A stretch of DNA of 64,000 nucleotides, taken from the NCBI RefSeq assembly GCF_014168815.1, contig NZ_AP021972.1, forward strand, positions 1,612,001-1,676,000. Direction: 5' to 3'. Numbering within the stretch: position 1 is the first letter of the stretch; every line of letters begins with the position of its first letter. A program made the translations under genes and the position numbers. Below, piece by piece: positions 33,643 through 42,517 of the stretch. The notes beneath the pieces were generated by a model. That model did not search any database. It was not told the origin of the DNA and saw only the letters and a list, made by a program, of their open reading frames with translations. The DNA comes from Klebsiella sp. WP3-W18-ESBL-02 (lineage in GTDB: Bacteria > Pseudomonadota > Gammaproteobacteria > Enterobacterales > Enterobacteriaceae).

Positions 33643-34502
33643 TGAATATGATAAACAATTCCAGACTTTGGATATGGTTAGATGTATCCTCTTCATGCAA
33701 TCTCTCTTGCAGGGATTGCTATACAAAAGAAACTCACTCGCGAGCGCAATTGTCAATTTCGAACTATTCACTCCTACTAAAAAAACTGATGGAAACTGAA
33801 TTGATTATAGAAAAACTTCATTTAAACTGGCGCGGTGAGCCTTTGCTTAATAGATATTTTACGGATTTTTTAACTGTTAGAAATTCGATTGCTCCTAACG
33901 TTCCTATTGAATTTCATACTAATGGCCTTCTTTTGACTTCTGCAATGTGTAAAAAGATTGTCGAATCATCATCACCAAATGATCTTGCCTACGTATCTAT
34001 TGATGGTGGAGGGGAAACTCTTCATGAAGAAAATAGGGGGAAAGGAACATGGAGATCAACCTTGGATGGTTTGCATCGGTTGCTCGATGCTCGAGAGTCT
34101 AATCCCCAAAAGCAATTAAAGGTTGGTATTTATGAAATCAGTTATAGACGAAATGCAATTTATGATGTTGAACTAGTAACTTTATCCAGAAAGTGCGACA
34201 TATGGACTAGGGTTTCACCAATTGATAAATTTGGGCAAGAGAAATTTTTTAATTCAAATAAATTCCCTCAGGGGCCATGCTTTTGGGCTGGTAATGCAAT
34301 GTGCATCACTACACAAGGTGACGTACATATATGTATGCTTTCATTCAATAGTAATGGTGTGATAGGGAACATCTTCCAAGAAGAAGTGGATGCGATTATA
34401 GAAAGAGGCCGTTTGTTCAGGGCAAGACTTATGCATCAAGGCCGTAACGCCGTTGAACATTGCAAAAATTGCTTAAAAGCGGAAGGGGATATCGATGATT
34501 AA
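33642..34502 (+). CDS. radical SAM enzyme with SPASM/Twitch-like C-terminus
   Basis: This 286-residue protein has the radical SAM cluster motif C-x3-C-x2-C at Cys19, Cys23 and Cys26 (SSCNLSCRDCY) and WRGEPLLN, the GGEP-type SAM-binding motif. The C-terminal quarter has further cysteines: GPCFW, AMCIT, HICML and EHCKNC, in the layout of a SPASM or Twitch domain for an auxiliary iron-sulfur cluster. Such enzymes modify ribosomal peptides, sugars or cofactors. The substrate is unknown. The start overlaps the NlpC/P60 stop by one base, and the aminotransferase gene starts 18 bp after its stop. Confidence 0.85.
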   Translation: MNMINNSRLWIWLDVSSSCNLSCRDCYTKETHSRAQLSISNYSLLLKKLMETELIIEKLHLNWRGEPLLNRYFTDFLTVRNSIAPNVPIEFHTNGLLLTSAMCKKIVESSSPNDLAYVSIDGGGETLHEENRGKGTWRSTLDGLHRLLDARESNPQKQLKVGIYEISYRRNAIYDVELVTLSRKCDIWTRVSPIDKFGQEKFFNSNKFPQGPCFWAGNAMCITTQGDVHICMLSFNSNGVIGNIFQEEVDAIIERGRLFRARLMHQGRNAVEHCKNCLKAEGDIDD

Positions 34503-34520
34503 TGAAGCTGAAATTTTCTT

Positions 34521-35705
34521 ATGATATTGAAAAATAGAACAATCCTTGCCGGCGCTGATAATGATCGAGTGATCGACAACTTTGGACAATGGTACTACGA
34601 TCTTACATCTGGTTGGAATGTTATGAATGCTGGGTGGAATAATCCAATTATTTTTAATGATTGGATAACAAGGATTCAGCCATTATCTTACAATCCGCCC
34701 TGGTGTACAGAGTCTAACCAATTAGAATTAACACTACAGCTAAATTCTCTTCTACCCGGTTATTTTCCTATTTATTCATGTAGCGGTAGTGAAGCGATTG
34801 ATAATGCACTTAAATTTGCTCGATTGGTTACAGGAAAATCCGGAGTAGCTTGCATAGATGGTGCTTATCATGGAGGAACTCTTGGCGCTGCATTAGCGAC
34901 AGGTTATTCGGTATCTCATCTTGAGTCATTAGATATCGAAAACAAACGATATATATTACCTGTCCCAGATTCTGAGGAAGCCATTGAGGTTATAAGAAAT
35001 ATATTGTCTTGTGAGGAAAGTATCTGCGCTGTGGTTTTTGAAACGATTCTTACGAACTTTGGATGTCGTGTGATCTCTGATAAATTTATAGACATTCTTT
35101 ATCAACTCTCCCAGGAGCAAGGCTTCTTAATTATTTGTGATGAAATTGGTACAGGTATTAATCGAACAGGCTATTTTTGTTCATTTGAGAAATATAGAAT
35201 TAAGCCTCATGTAGTTACATTTGGAAAGGCTCTTACTAATGGCCTTTATCCGTTATCTGTAGCGCTAATTTCAACGGAATTACGATCATACTATGATGAG
35301 TTTTTATTTACATCTACATACGGAGGCACAGCTTCGGCATGTGCCGCTGCTTTATCAACAATTTCTTTTCATAGAGATGCCCAACTTCAAATTCGTGCTA
35401 ATGAATTAGGGAAAGCTATAACTCAGCATTTCGATGAATGCTGTAAAAAATATGGAGTAATGCTAAATTTACATGGTAGTGGTCTATCTATGGCTATAGA
35501 TATTTCCAAATTGATATCAAATAAAACTAAACAATTAAGCTCACTAGTTCATATTTTACGTCAACGTTCAATATTTGCTGTAATGTCATCTAATGGAGAA
35601 CAACTAATGATTACACCTGTATTGACAACAGATCCAAATAAATTGATGGAGGCGTTATCTATTGTTATTCAGACAATCATAGAGATATATGGTGTACATT
35701 TGTAA
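34521..35705 (+). CDS. class III PLP-dependent aminotransferase
   Basis: This 394-residue enzyme resembles glutamate-1-semialdehyde aminomutase, ornithine and diamine aminotransferases. The cofactor-contact segment CSGSEAIDNALKFAR is at residues 87-101 and GAYHGGT at 114-120. Asp207 in IICDEIGTGINRTG binds the PLP ring nitrogen, and the Schiff-base lysine is Lys236 in TFGKALTNG. The length is slightly short for the class. It is the last gene of the four-gene operon, and its pairing with a radical SAM gene suggests that an aminated small molecule or sugar is made. The substrate cannot be read from the sequence. Confidence 0.85.
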   Translation: MILKNRTILAGADNDRVIDNFGQWYYDLTSGWNVMNAGWNNPIIFNDWITRIQPLSYNPPWCTESNQLELTLQLNSLLPGYFPIYSCSGSEAIDNALKFARLVTGKSGVACIDGAYHGGTLGAALATGYSVSHLESLDIENKRYILPVPDSEEAIEVIRNILSCEESICAVVFETILTNFGCRVISDKFIDILYQLSQEQGFLIICDEIGTGINRTGYFCSFEKYRIKPHVVTFGKALTNGLYPLSVALISTELRSYYDEFLFTSTYGGTASACAAALSTISFHRDAQLQIRANELGKAITQHFDECCKKYGVMLNLHGSGLSMAIDISKLISNKTKQLSSLVHILRQRSIFAVMSSNGEQLMITPVLTTDPNKLMEALSIVIQTIIEIYGVHL

Positions 35706-35727
35706 TAACTATCCAGAATTTACTACT

Positions 35728-36495
35728 CTAAGGTAAAATTAATATTTCTTCAGTGATATAGGGTCGTAATTTCCACAAATACCCAGTGGGCTTTAATAAA
35801 TTAATGTATGATGATTGCCAAACTAATTTAGGATCAGCCTCTTTATATTTACGAAAACGCAAGCGTCGATCATCAGCAGTCATGCTCCCTTTGTGCAGAA
35901 TTCTTATTATTGTTCTAAATTGATGTGTCTCGGGGATATCAGTTGGGATTGGATCGAAATGAAGTCTAGATTGTGGCAGGTACTGCTCTTTTTGGTAGTG
36001 AAAAAACCGATATACCCATAATTTGTGTAGATCAAAATGTTCAAGATCCACTACCATTCTCAGCACTTCGAATGCATAGGCATTTCCTGAAACAGCTATA
36101 TCATCGATTAATTTATGCACGAGTGGGATGTCACACGGAGCTATGAGCTCATCTGCATCAAGCCATAAAATCCACTTAGGTTTGTATTTCGCACTTGCGT
36201 TTAGCAATTTTTGGCGGTTATATGAATCATCCCGCCCAGCGTAACTATCTCGTTTTGGATGAGATATAACCTCCAGAACAAGTGGCTCTTCATTCAATAA
36301 CTTGATTGTCCCATCTATACTTCCATCATCTAATGCAATGATTCCATTAGTGAATTGCCTGACATTTTCAAAGTAAGAAAGTAAATGTTGTTCACCATTA
36401 CGAACTGGAAGTAAACAAAGGACATTTGGGTTCGATTTGTTAAGGGATATTTTAATATAGCACCTAATGATTTCCATTTTCGAATTATAATGCAT
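35728..36495 (-). CDS. family 2 glycosyltransferase
   Basis: This 255-residue GT-A-fold protein has CLLPVRNGEQHLLSYFENVR followed by IIALDDGSIDGTIKLL, the nucleotide-sugar site, and WILWLDADEL, the DxD-like metal site. There are no membrane segments. The gene is AT-rich and convergent with the aminotransferase gene, only 22 bp away. It ends the island and may glycosylate the product of the neighbouring operon. The start is uncertain: ATG 36495 and ATG 36477 both lack a clear ribosome site. Confidence 0.8.
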   Translation of the reverse strand: MHYNSKMEIIRCYIKISLNKSNPNVLCLLPVRNGEQHLLSYFENVRQFTNGIIALDDGSIDGTIKLLNEEPLVLEVISHPKRDSYAGRDDSYNRQKLLNASAKYKPKWILWLDADELIAPCDIPLVHKLIDDIAVSGNAYAFEVLRMVVDLEHFDLHKLWVYRFFHYQKEQYLPQSRLHFDPIPTDIPETHQFRTIIRILHKGSMTADDRRLRFRKYKEADPKLVWQSSYINLLKPTGYLWKLRPYITEEILILP

Positions 36496-36679
36496 ATTAT
36501 AGAGAAATATCTAGTTGGGAGTTCCTATCAATTTAATGCTGATGTTTTAATTTCCTTTTAAGTATATCGTTTCAAAAGATTGATGCTATTTCTCACGAAA
36601 TCAATCCATCTCTGCACAATTAAATCAACAATAGTTATTTAACCAGTTGGTAGACTAACACCCACTTCCGTTTTTCGCT

Positions 36680-36837
36680 CAGGCTGTGTGAAAACTCTGA
36701 CCAAAAATGAAGTTCGTGAGGCTATACAAAATCTGAAACCGAACGACTGGTTAGCAGAGTCGAATTTTACGTAGGGACGCAGTTTTCAGTTCTGTTTTTG
36801 GCCACTGATGCGAACAAAAATGTTTTCACACAGCCTG
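36680..36837. mobile_element. 158-bp MITE-like element with 16-bp terminal inverted repeats
   Basis: CAGGCTGTGTGAAAAC at 36680-36695 is exactly repeated in inverted form as GTTTTCACACAGCCTG at 36822-36837. The 126-bp interior has no plausible gene. The layout is that of a miniature inverted-repeat element mobilised by a transposase elsewhere, or a deleted insertion sequence. No clear target-site duplication was found. Confidence 0.6.
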
Positions 36838-36878
36838 TGCTCATAGCCGACCTCGCGGCGCTTCTGGCGGTCAGCTCC

Positions 36879-36896
36879 GTGCCAGGAGCGGAAGTT
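36879..36896 (+). repeat. right 18-bp direct repeat flanking the island
   Basis: GTGCCAGGAGCGGAAGTT matches the left copy at 31704-31721 at 17 of 18 positions in the same orientation. It lies 43 bp from the end of the next gene. Confidence 0.45.
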
Positions 36897-36938
36897 GAGA
36901 CTAATGCCCGGTGGCAAGTACACACACCGGGCATTAGA

Positions 36939-37664
36939 TTATTTTTGAACTGATTTGTAATGTGCTTCCAACTTATCCAGGAAGCCAAAAAGTACTTGGT
37001 TCATTTCGCTATAATCGTGCGTCCGGAGTTGTTCAGGAGTGTTAACAAAACGGTATTTTGCAGCACAGCTCAGGTCTTTTTCAGAATGAGCGATTAGCAG
37101 TTCAACAACTTCCAGGGTTAGCTCCATGTGGCACTGGAAACCAAAGACGCGGTCTGAATAAGAAACGATCTGGCGCGGACAGCCTTCGCTAAAAGCGATA
37201 ATTTTTGCTTCCGGGGTCAGACCTGGCATGTCGTTATGCCAGTGACCCACTTCAAGTATTTTCGTAAAGTGAGAGAACATTTCATCCTTGCAGCCATCTT
37301 CAGTCAGTGTAATCGGGAACTTACCAATTTCTTTTTCAGGGCTGTGAGCGAACGGCGCGTCCAGCGCTTCACCGATTAGCTGTGAGCCGAGGCAAATACC
37401 GATCACGGCTTTACCTGTTTGAACCGCAGAAGCAATTAACGCTTGTTCACCTTTGGAATTAAAGTGCGGGCATTCTTCCAGAGTAGTGACTGGATCTTGC
37501 GGACCGCCCATAACGATCAGGAAATCGATGTCTTCGGTGCCTGCTGGCAGCTCATCGCCTGCATAAACACGTGAGTAAGTCACATCATGACCTCGATTTG
37601 TTGCCCAGGTCTCATAAGCCCCTGGTGCTTCAAAACTTTCATGTACGATAAAGTGTACTCGCAT
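36939..37664 (-). CDS. class I glutamine amidotransferase family protein
   Basis: This 241-residue stand-alone amidotransferase domain has the nucleophile elbow GICLGSQL with Cys91, and the other triad members His178 and Glu180 in FQCHME. Related stand-alone proteins hydrolyse glutamine or gamma-glutamyl compounds, or work with a synthetase partner, none of which is adjacent. It is cytoplasmic. The gene is divergent from an AraC-type regulator across 92 bp, which probably controls it. It lies just outside the right repeat of the island. Confidence 0.85.
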   Translation of the reverse strand: MRVHFIVHESFEAPGAYETWATNRGHDVTYSRVYAGDELPAGTEDIDFLIVMGGPQDPVTTLEECPHFNSKGEQALIASAVQTGKAVIGICLGSQLIGEALDAPFAHSPEKEIGKFPITLTEDGCKDEMFSHFTKILEVGHWHNDMPGLTPEAKIIAFSEGCPRQIVSYSDRVFGFQCHMELTLEVVELLIAHSEKDLSCAAKYRFVNTPEQLRTHDYSEMNQVLFGFLDKLEAHYKSVQK

Positions 37665-37756
37665 TAGGATATGCTCCTGTAATAACTATGAAAATCAGAA
37701 TTAGGAATAGCTCACCCATCCAGTAGGGCTATACTCCGGGTGGTTCCAACTTCGAT

Positions 37757-38557
37757 ATGATAATTGCAGGAGCTAAATCTGAAATGCCAGGTAGTATAGA
37801 TAAAGCGCCAAGACATGATGAAGAAACAGGCTGGTCAAGCACAGCGATAAGCTATCAACGTGGAGAGGCAGACCCTCCCCATCATCATGTTGAGGGGCAG
37901 TTACTATTTGCATCCAGAGGGGTGATGCTGGTTGAAACAGAGGGTGACCGCTGGGTTATCCCTCCTCAGCGTGCATTATGGCTACCGCCTCTTCACATCC
38001 ATAGTTACAACCTGCTTTCACAAACAGACCTACGGGCTGTTTATTTCAGTAGCAGCCTTATCGCTGAATGTACAAACTTTACGAAGAGTAACCAGGTGCA
38101 TGTCATTACTGCTACGGCATTGGTGAAAGAGCTGATAGCAGGGCTTTTCAGTGAGGATTACCACAGACCGAGTCAACGGAAAATGGCTCTGTTGCTTCTG
38201 GAAATCCTCAGCGAGGCTCCACCTTTAACTACGGAGCTTCCAATGCCGCATGATGAGCGGTTATTCAGTGCGGCCAGAGAGTTGCTGGTTAATCAGCGCT
38301 GGGAAGCATCGTTGAGCGAGCTTGCTTTTATAGCAGCCATGTCTGAACGTACATTTTCTCGATTGTTCATTAAGGATACTGGCTTCAGTTATAGAACGTG
38401 GAAGCAGAGAGCCAGAATTTGTGCTTCGTTAGATCTTCTCGCGAATGGTATCCCAATCAAACAGGTTGCTTACCAGCTGGGTTTCTCATGCCCCGCATCA
38501 TTTACAGCCGCTTTTCGGTTCATTCTGGGCTCAACACCGCGCGATTTTTTGCCTTAA
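37757..38557 (+). CDS. AraC-family transcriptional regulator with cupin sensor domain
   Basis: This 266-residue protein has an N-terminal cupin (PPHHHVEGQLLFASRGVMLV, RALWLPPLHIHS) and a C-terminal pair of AraC helix-turn-helix motifs (LSELAFIAAMSERTFSRLFI, then IKQVAYQLGFSCPASFTAAF). The domain order and length resemble E. coli NimR. Start codons at 37757 and 37784 are both possible. It is divergent from the glutamine-amidotransferase gene and is its likely regulator. Confidence 0.85.
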   Translation: MIIAGAKSEMPGSIDKAPRHDEETGWSSTAISYQRGEADPPHHHVEGQLLFASRGVMLVETEGDRWVIPPQRALWLPPLHIHSYNLLSQTDLRAVYFSSSLIAECTNFTKSNQVHVITATALVKELIAGLFSEDYHRPSQRKMALLLLEILSEAPPLTTELPMPHDERLFSAARELLVNQRWEASLSELAFIAAMSERTFSRLFIKDTGFSYRTWKQRARICASLDLLANGIPIKQVAYQLGFSCPASFTAAFRFILGSTPRDFLP

Positions 38558-38861
38558 TCTTTTCAATGTCCGCACCTCGCTCACAGCGGACCTTCAGCTC
38601 ACTTAGCGTGCCTTAACTAAACTTATTGCCCGGCCCTCAGTATTCGACACAACGCCCAGTGAGCCATGTCGATTTGTTGACCCTGACCCCCGTGTGATGC
38701 CTCATCTTCCTTAGCTGAAATTACGCATTGATTTACCATAAATTAGCTAAGGATGATTCGTTATAAGCCATGCATTTTCATTGTTAGACAGGGCGAGGTG
38801 CGGCTCTTATCGTTCGTCATGATTTGTAAATTTCACGCAATCATTTGATGAGGTAGCGATT
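38558..38861. other. intergenic region before the peptide ABC operon
   Basis: No gene is seen. A short inverted repeat, GTCCGC (38568-38573) and GCGGAC (38586-38591), lies near the AraC stop without a T-run. A clear promoter for the downstream operon could not be picked. Confidence 0.4.
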
Positions 38862-40565
38862 TTGTCCAGCGTACTGACCCGCCTAAAAACAAAACCCACA
38901 CGCTTTACCCTTGCCCTCAAAATTGCCCTTCTTAGCAGCATGGTGGCTTTCTCTTCTGCATCGTTTGCCGAGGCAGTCTTAAAAGAAGGGATTACGCCAG
39001 CGACAGACGCCAGCCAGATCCCGGCGGCGGCAAAGCTGCGTAAAGACACGGTAGTGGCGGGTATCTCTGAACCGCAGGGGATTTTTAACCCCTATTTCTT
39101 CGTGAACGGTTGGGATGAAAACGTCACCAACGTGATTTTCTCACGCCTGATCGACTGGGACAGCCACGGCAATCTGGTGCCCGGCCTGGCGGAAAGCTGG
39201 AAGGTCAGTCCGGACAACAAGGTCTATACCATTAAGCTACGCCCGAATCTGACCTTCAGCGACGGCTCGCCGCTGACCGCCGAAGACGTGGTGTTTACCC
39301 TGACCGTGCTGTATGACCCGAAATATGATGGTGATACCGACATCACCCTCGCCAACATTGTGGGCGGCGCGGAATATAAAGCCGGGACAGCCGACAGCGT
39401 CAGCGGCCTGAAAGCGATCGACCCGCTGACCGTGCAGGTCACCACCACGCAGCCTGGCGCGACAACCCTGGCGAAAATCGGCGGCCCGATACTGTCGAAA
39501 GCGTATTACGGGAAAGAGTATCAGCGCGGCAACCTCGATTATCTGCGCACATTGCACGGCAAACCGCTGGGTAACGGGCCGTATGTCTATGAAAAATACA
39601 TTCCAGGCCAGGAGATTCGTTTCCACGCCAACACTCATTTCTACCGGGGTACGCCGCCGACGCCGCGCTTTATCTACCGCGTAACCAACCCATCCACCAA
39701 CTTCCAGTTGTTCCAGACCGGCGAAACCGATTATGACGCGTTTACTTCGCGGCCGGATGATATTGAACAACTGAAACTGCTGGGCTTTGCCAATATCAAC
39801 CTGTACGGCTCCAGCGACTACAGCAAAGTAGAATTCAACGTGCATCGCCCGGCGTTGCAGGACGTGAAAGTCCGCCAGGCGCTGATTTATGGCCTTGACC
39901 GCCAGAAGCTGATTGATGTGGTTTATCAGGGTTACGGCAAAGTGGCGATTGAACCGATTGCCCCGATTTCATGGGCGTATAACACCGACGGTGTGAATCC
40001 ATACAAATTCGACCCGGCGCAGGCGAAGAAACTGCTTGATGAGGCAGGCTGGAAAACGGGGCCGGATGGCATCCGGGTGAAGGAGGGTAAACGTCTGGAG
40101 CTGACGCTGCTGGTGAGCAAGAAAGTGCTGAACGATGCGCTGATCCCTATCGCCAAAGAGAACTGGCAGCAGATTGGCGTGCTGCTGAAACCGCAGGTGG
40201 TGGATTTCAACGCCCTGATGGCTCAGCGTAAAGCAGGCAACTATGATCTGGCCTCTTTCAGCACCAGCACGCTCAACGATCCGCATGATGGCGTATGGGA
40301 CTACTACAGCACGGAAGCGAAAGAGTCCGGCTATAACAATCCGCAGGTTGATAAGCTGATCAACGAAGGCAATGCGGTGCTGGATGTGGAAAAACGCAAA
40401 CCGATTTATCACCAGCTGTATAAAGTGCTGGCGGACGATCCACCGGCGATTCTGCTGGGTAACCGAGCGATTTTGTCGGCCAGCAGCGCGCGCGTCACCG
40501 GCTTTAAGCCAGATATCTACAACGGCCTGACCGGTAGTCTGCCGGATGTGAAAGTCGTCAAGTAA
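38862..40565 (+). CDS. ABC transporter substrate-binding protein, peptide/opine family 5
   Basis: This 567-residue periplasmic protein has an N-terminal signal sequence (hydrophobic core FTLALKIALLSSMVAFSSAS, cleavage near SFAEA) and the family 5 solute-binding fold: NVIFSRLIDWDSHGNLVPGL, then AESWKVSPDNKVYTIKLRPN and a VRQALIYGLDRQKLIDVVYQ region. The start appears to be TTG 38862, with GAGG eight bases upstream; no in-frame ATG or GTG precedes the signal sequence. It is the first gene of a five-gene importer operon. The substrate could be an oligopeptide, an opine or a similar compound. Confidence 0.9.
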   Translation: MSSVLTRLKTKPTRFTLALKIALLSSMVAFSSASFAEAVLKEGITPATDASQIPAAAKLRKDTVVAGISEPQGIFNPYFFVNGWDENVTNVIFSRLIDWDSHGNLVPGLAESWKVSPDNKVYTIKLRPNLTFSDGSPLTAEDVVFTLTVLYDPKYDGDTDITLANIVGGAEYKAGTADSVSGLKAIDPLTVQVTTTQPGATTLAKIGGPILSKAYYGKEYQRGNLDYLRTLHGKPLGNGPYVYEKYIPGQEIRFHANTHFYRGTPPTPRFIYRVTNPSTNFQLFQTGETDYDAFTSRPDDIEQLKLLGFANINLYGSSDYSKVEFNVHRPALQDVKVRQALIYGLDRQKLIDVVYQGYGKVAIEPIAPISWAYNTDGVNPYKFDPAQAKKLLDEAGWKTGPDGIRVKEGKRLELTLLVSKKVLNDALIPIAKENWQQIGVLLKPQVVDFNALMAQRKAGNYDLASFSTSTLNDPHDGVWDYYSTEAKESGYNNPQVDKLINEGNAVLDVEKRKPIYHQLYKVLADDPPAILLGNRAILSASSARVTGFKPDIYNGLTGSLPDVKVVK

Positions 40566-40570
40566 CACCC

Positions 40571-40598
40571 ACAACTGCCGGGAAGCCCCGGCAGTTGT
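40571..40598 (+). other. strong hairpin between binding-protein and permease genes
   Basis: A perfect 12-bp stem (ACAACTGCCGGG at 40571-40582, CCCGGCAGTTGT at 40587-40598, loop AAGC) lacks a T-run. Such structures after binding-protein genes usually protect the upstream mRNA or reduce read-through, giving more binding protein than permease. Confidence 0.75.
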
Positions 40599-40610
40599 CA
40601 TGAGAAAGCT

Positions 40611-41570
40611 ATGCGAAATTTTATCCTCAGGCGACTGCTGCAAACTCTGCCAATGCTGCTGCTCGCATCACTGATTATTTTTATGCTGTTCGCGAAAACG
40701 CCGGGCGACTTTATTGACGGTAACATTACCCTCACGGTCGCCCGCGCCGCCGAATTGAAAGCTATCTATGGACTCGATCAACCGCTCTTCACCCGCTATC
40801 TGCACTGGCTTGGCCAGCTGCTGCGCGGCGATTTGGGGTTCTCGCTGCAATACCAAATCCCGGTGAGCCAGCTACTTAACCAGTACATCTGGAACTCGTT
40901 CCTGCTGGCAAGCGTTGCGCTGGTGTTTTACTGGGGCATTGGTCTGGCGGTGGGCATTGCTTCGGCGCTGAAACCCAATTCGCTGTTCGATCATCTGGTG
41001 AGCGTGGCGGTGTTCGCCGCCATGTCTTTCCCGACCTTCTTCCTCTGCCTGTTGCTGATTAAGTGGTTCGCGGTCGATCTGCACTGGTTGCCAGTAGGCG
41101 GCATGACCAACACCGGCAGCGATGATAGCGGCTGGGCGTGGGTTATGCAGGTTGCGGCGCATCTGGTGTTGCCGGTCATGGCGCTGGTGATGTTGCAGGC
41201 GGGTAGCCTGACTCGCTACTTCCGTGCCAGTATGCTGGACGTGGTGAAGATGGATTTTATCCGCACCGCGCGCGCTAAAGGGCTGCGCGAACGTACCGTG
41301 ATCTTCAAACACGCGCTGCGTAATGCGCTGCTGCCGATCATCACCTTGCTCGGTTTTGAGCTGCCTGGGCTATTTTCCGGCGCGATCATCACTGAAAAGG
41401 TGTTTAACTGGCCGGGCGCGGGGCATATTCATATTGATTCGCTGGCCGCCCGAGATTATCCGGTGCTGATGGGGTTTACCCTGTTTCTGGCGGTATTAAC
41501 CATTATTGGCAACCTGATTGCCGATGTGCTGTACGCGTGGGCCGACCCGCGCATTCGCGTGAGGTCGTGA
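40611..41570 (+). CDS. ABC transporter permease, DppB/OppB type
   Basis: This 319-residue inner-membrane protein has six predicted segments and the N-terminal MRNFILRRLLQTLPMLLLAS of DppB-like permeases. The EAA-loop region reads DFIRTARAKGLRERTVIFKH, which contacts the ATPases. Its stop overlaps the start of the second permease. Confidence 0.93.
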   Translation: MRNFILRRLLQTLPMLLLASLIIFMLFAKTPGDFIDGNITLTVARAAELKAIYGLDQPLFTRYLHWLGQLLRGDLGFSLQYQIPVSQLLNQYIWNSFLLASVALVFYWGIGLAVGIASALKPNSLFDHLVSVAVFAAMSFPTFFLCLLLIKWFAVDLHWLPVGGMTNTGSDDSGWAWVMQVAAHLVLPVMALVMLQAGSLTRYFRASMLDVVKMDFIRTARAKGLRERTVIFKHALRNALLPIITLLGFELPGLFSGAIITEKVFNWPGAGHIHIDSLAARDYPVLMGFTLFLAVLTIIGNLIADVLYAWADPRIRVRS

Positions 41571-42517
41571 TGTTAGGCTCCCTTTTCTCAACGAATCGCC
41601 GTCTGCGCAAGGCGGAAATCCCGGCGCTGGCGCAGGCCACGCCGTCTCCGTGGCGCCAGGCGTGGAAAGCGCTGCGCCACAATCATCTGGCGATGCTGTG
41701 TCTGGTTCTGCTGGGGGTCATGACCCTCTGGTGCGTACTCGGGCCGCTGTGGTCGCCGTGGAAAGATGATGTCACGGATGCACTGATGATCAACAAACCG
41801 CCGGGCGCAGCGCACTGGCTGGGTACCGATTTTCTTGGCCGCGATATTTATACCCGCTTGCTGCTGGCCGGGCGTATCTCGCTGATTATTGGTCTTCTGA
41901 CCATGCTGCTTTCGGTGGCGCTGGGCTACCTGTTGGGCGCGGTATCCGGTTATGTCGGCGGCTGGACGGACAAACTGATTATGCGCCTCGCGGATCTGGT
42001 GATGACGATTCCCAGCCTGCCGCTGCTGATTGTCGCCGGAGCGATGTTGTCAGAGCTCGATTTCTCGTCCGATTCACGCATCTACATGGTGGTGGTCATG
42101 CTCAGTCTGCTGGAGTGGCCGAAGTTGGCGCGGCTGGTGCGCGGGCAAATTCTCTCGCTGCGCGAACGCGATTTTATGCTGGCGACGCAGGTGTTGGGCC
42201 TCTCTTCGCGCCGACGCCTGTTCGGTCATCTGTTGCCGAACACCATTCCCATTCTGGTGGTGATGGCGACGATGGCGGTGGCCAACGCCATTCTGATGGA
42301 GTCTGCGCTCAGCTACCTCGGCCTTGGCGTCGTACCGCCAACGCCCTCATGGGGCAACATGATGGACGCGGCCAATAGCCTGATTGACTTTCAGCGTCGT
42401 CCGTGGCTATGGATGCCGCCGGGTATCGCCATTTTTCTGACCGTCATCGCCATTAACGTGCTAGGTGATGGCCTGCGCGATGCGTTGGATCCAAAGATGA
42501 AACGGAGTCTGAAATGA
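41570..42517 (+). CDS. ABC transporter permease, DppC/OppC type
   Basis: This 315-residue permease starts at ATG 41570, overlapping the DppB-type stop by one base. An upstream in-frame start at 41537 would overlap more and was not chosen. It has the DppC-type N-terminal segment with LGTDFLGRDIYTRLLLAGRI, and an EAA loop RDFMLATQVLGLSSRRRLFG. It forms the membrane channel with the first permease and overlaps the next gene by ATGA. Confidence 0.93.
   Translation: MLGSLFSTNRRLRKAEIPALAQATPSPWRQAWKALRHNHLAMLCLVLLGVMTLWCVLGPLWSPWKDDVTDALMINKPPGAAHWLGTDFLGRDIYTRLLLAGRISLIIGLLTMLLSVALGYLLGAVSGYVGGWTDKLIMRLADLVMTIPSLPLLIVAGAMLSELDFSSDSRIYMVVVMLSLLEWPKLARLVRGQILSLRERDFMLATQVLGLSSRRRLFGHLLPNTIPILVVMATMAVANAILMESALSYLGLGVVPPTPSWGNMMDAANSLIDFQRRPWLWMPPGIAIFLTVIAINVLGDGLRDALDPKMKRSLK

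Larger units (their letters stand above)
36496..36938. other. gene-free right junction of the island
   Basis: Apart from the MITE-like element and the right direct repeat, the 443-bp stretch between the GT2 and glutamine-amidotransferase genes holds no supportable gene. Its left part is AT-rich, like the island. The GC level rises from about 36840. Confidence 0.5.

Noticed and set aside
33642..34502. coproporphyrinogen- or haem-type radical SAM function
   Set aside because: The class III aminotransferase next to it resembles HemL, but the radical SAM protein is short, has SPASM/Twitch-like cysteines and lacks haem-pathway neighbours.
36767..36988. 73-codon minus-strand frame across the MITE-like element
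   Set aside because: It runs through the inverted repeat and into the glutamine-amidotransferase gene, and resembles no transposase.
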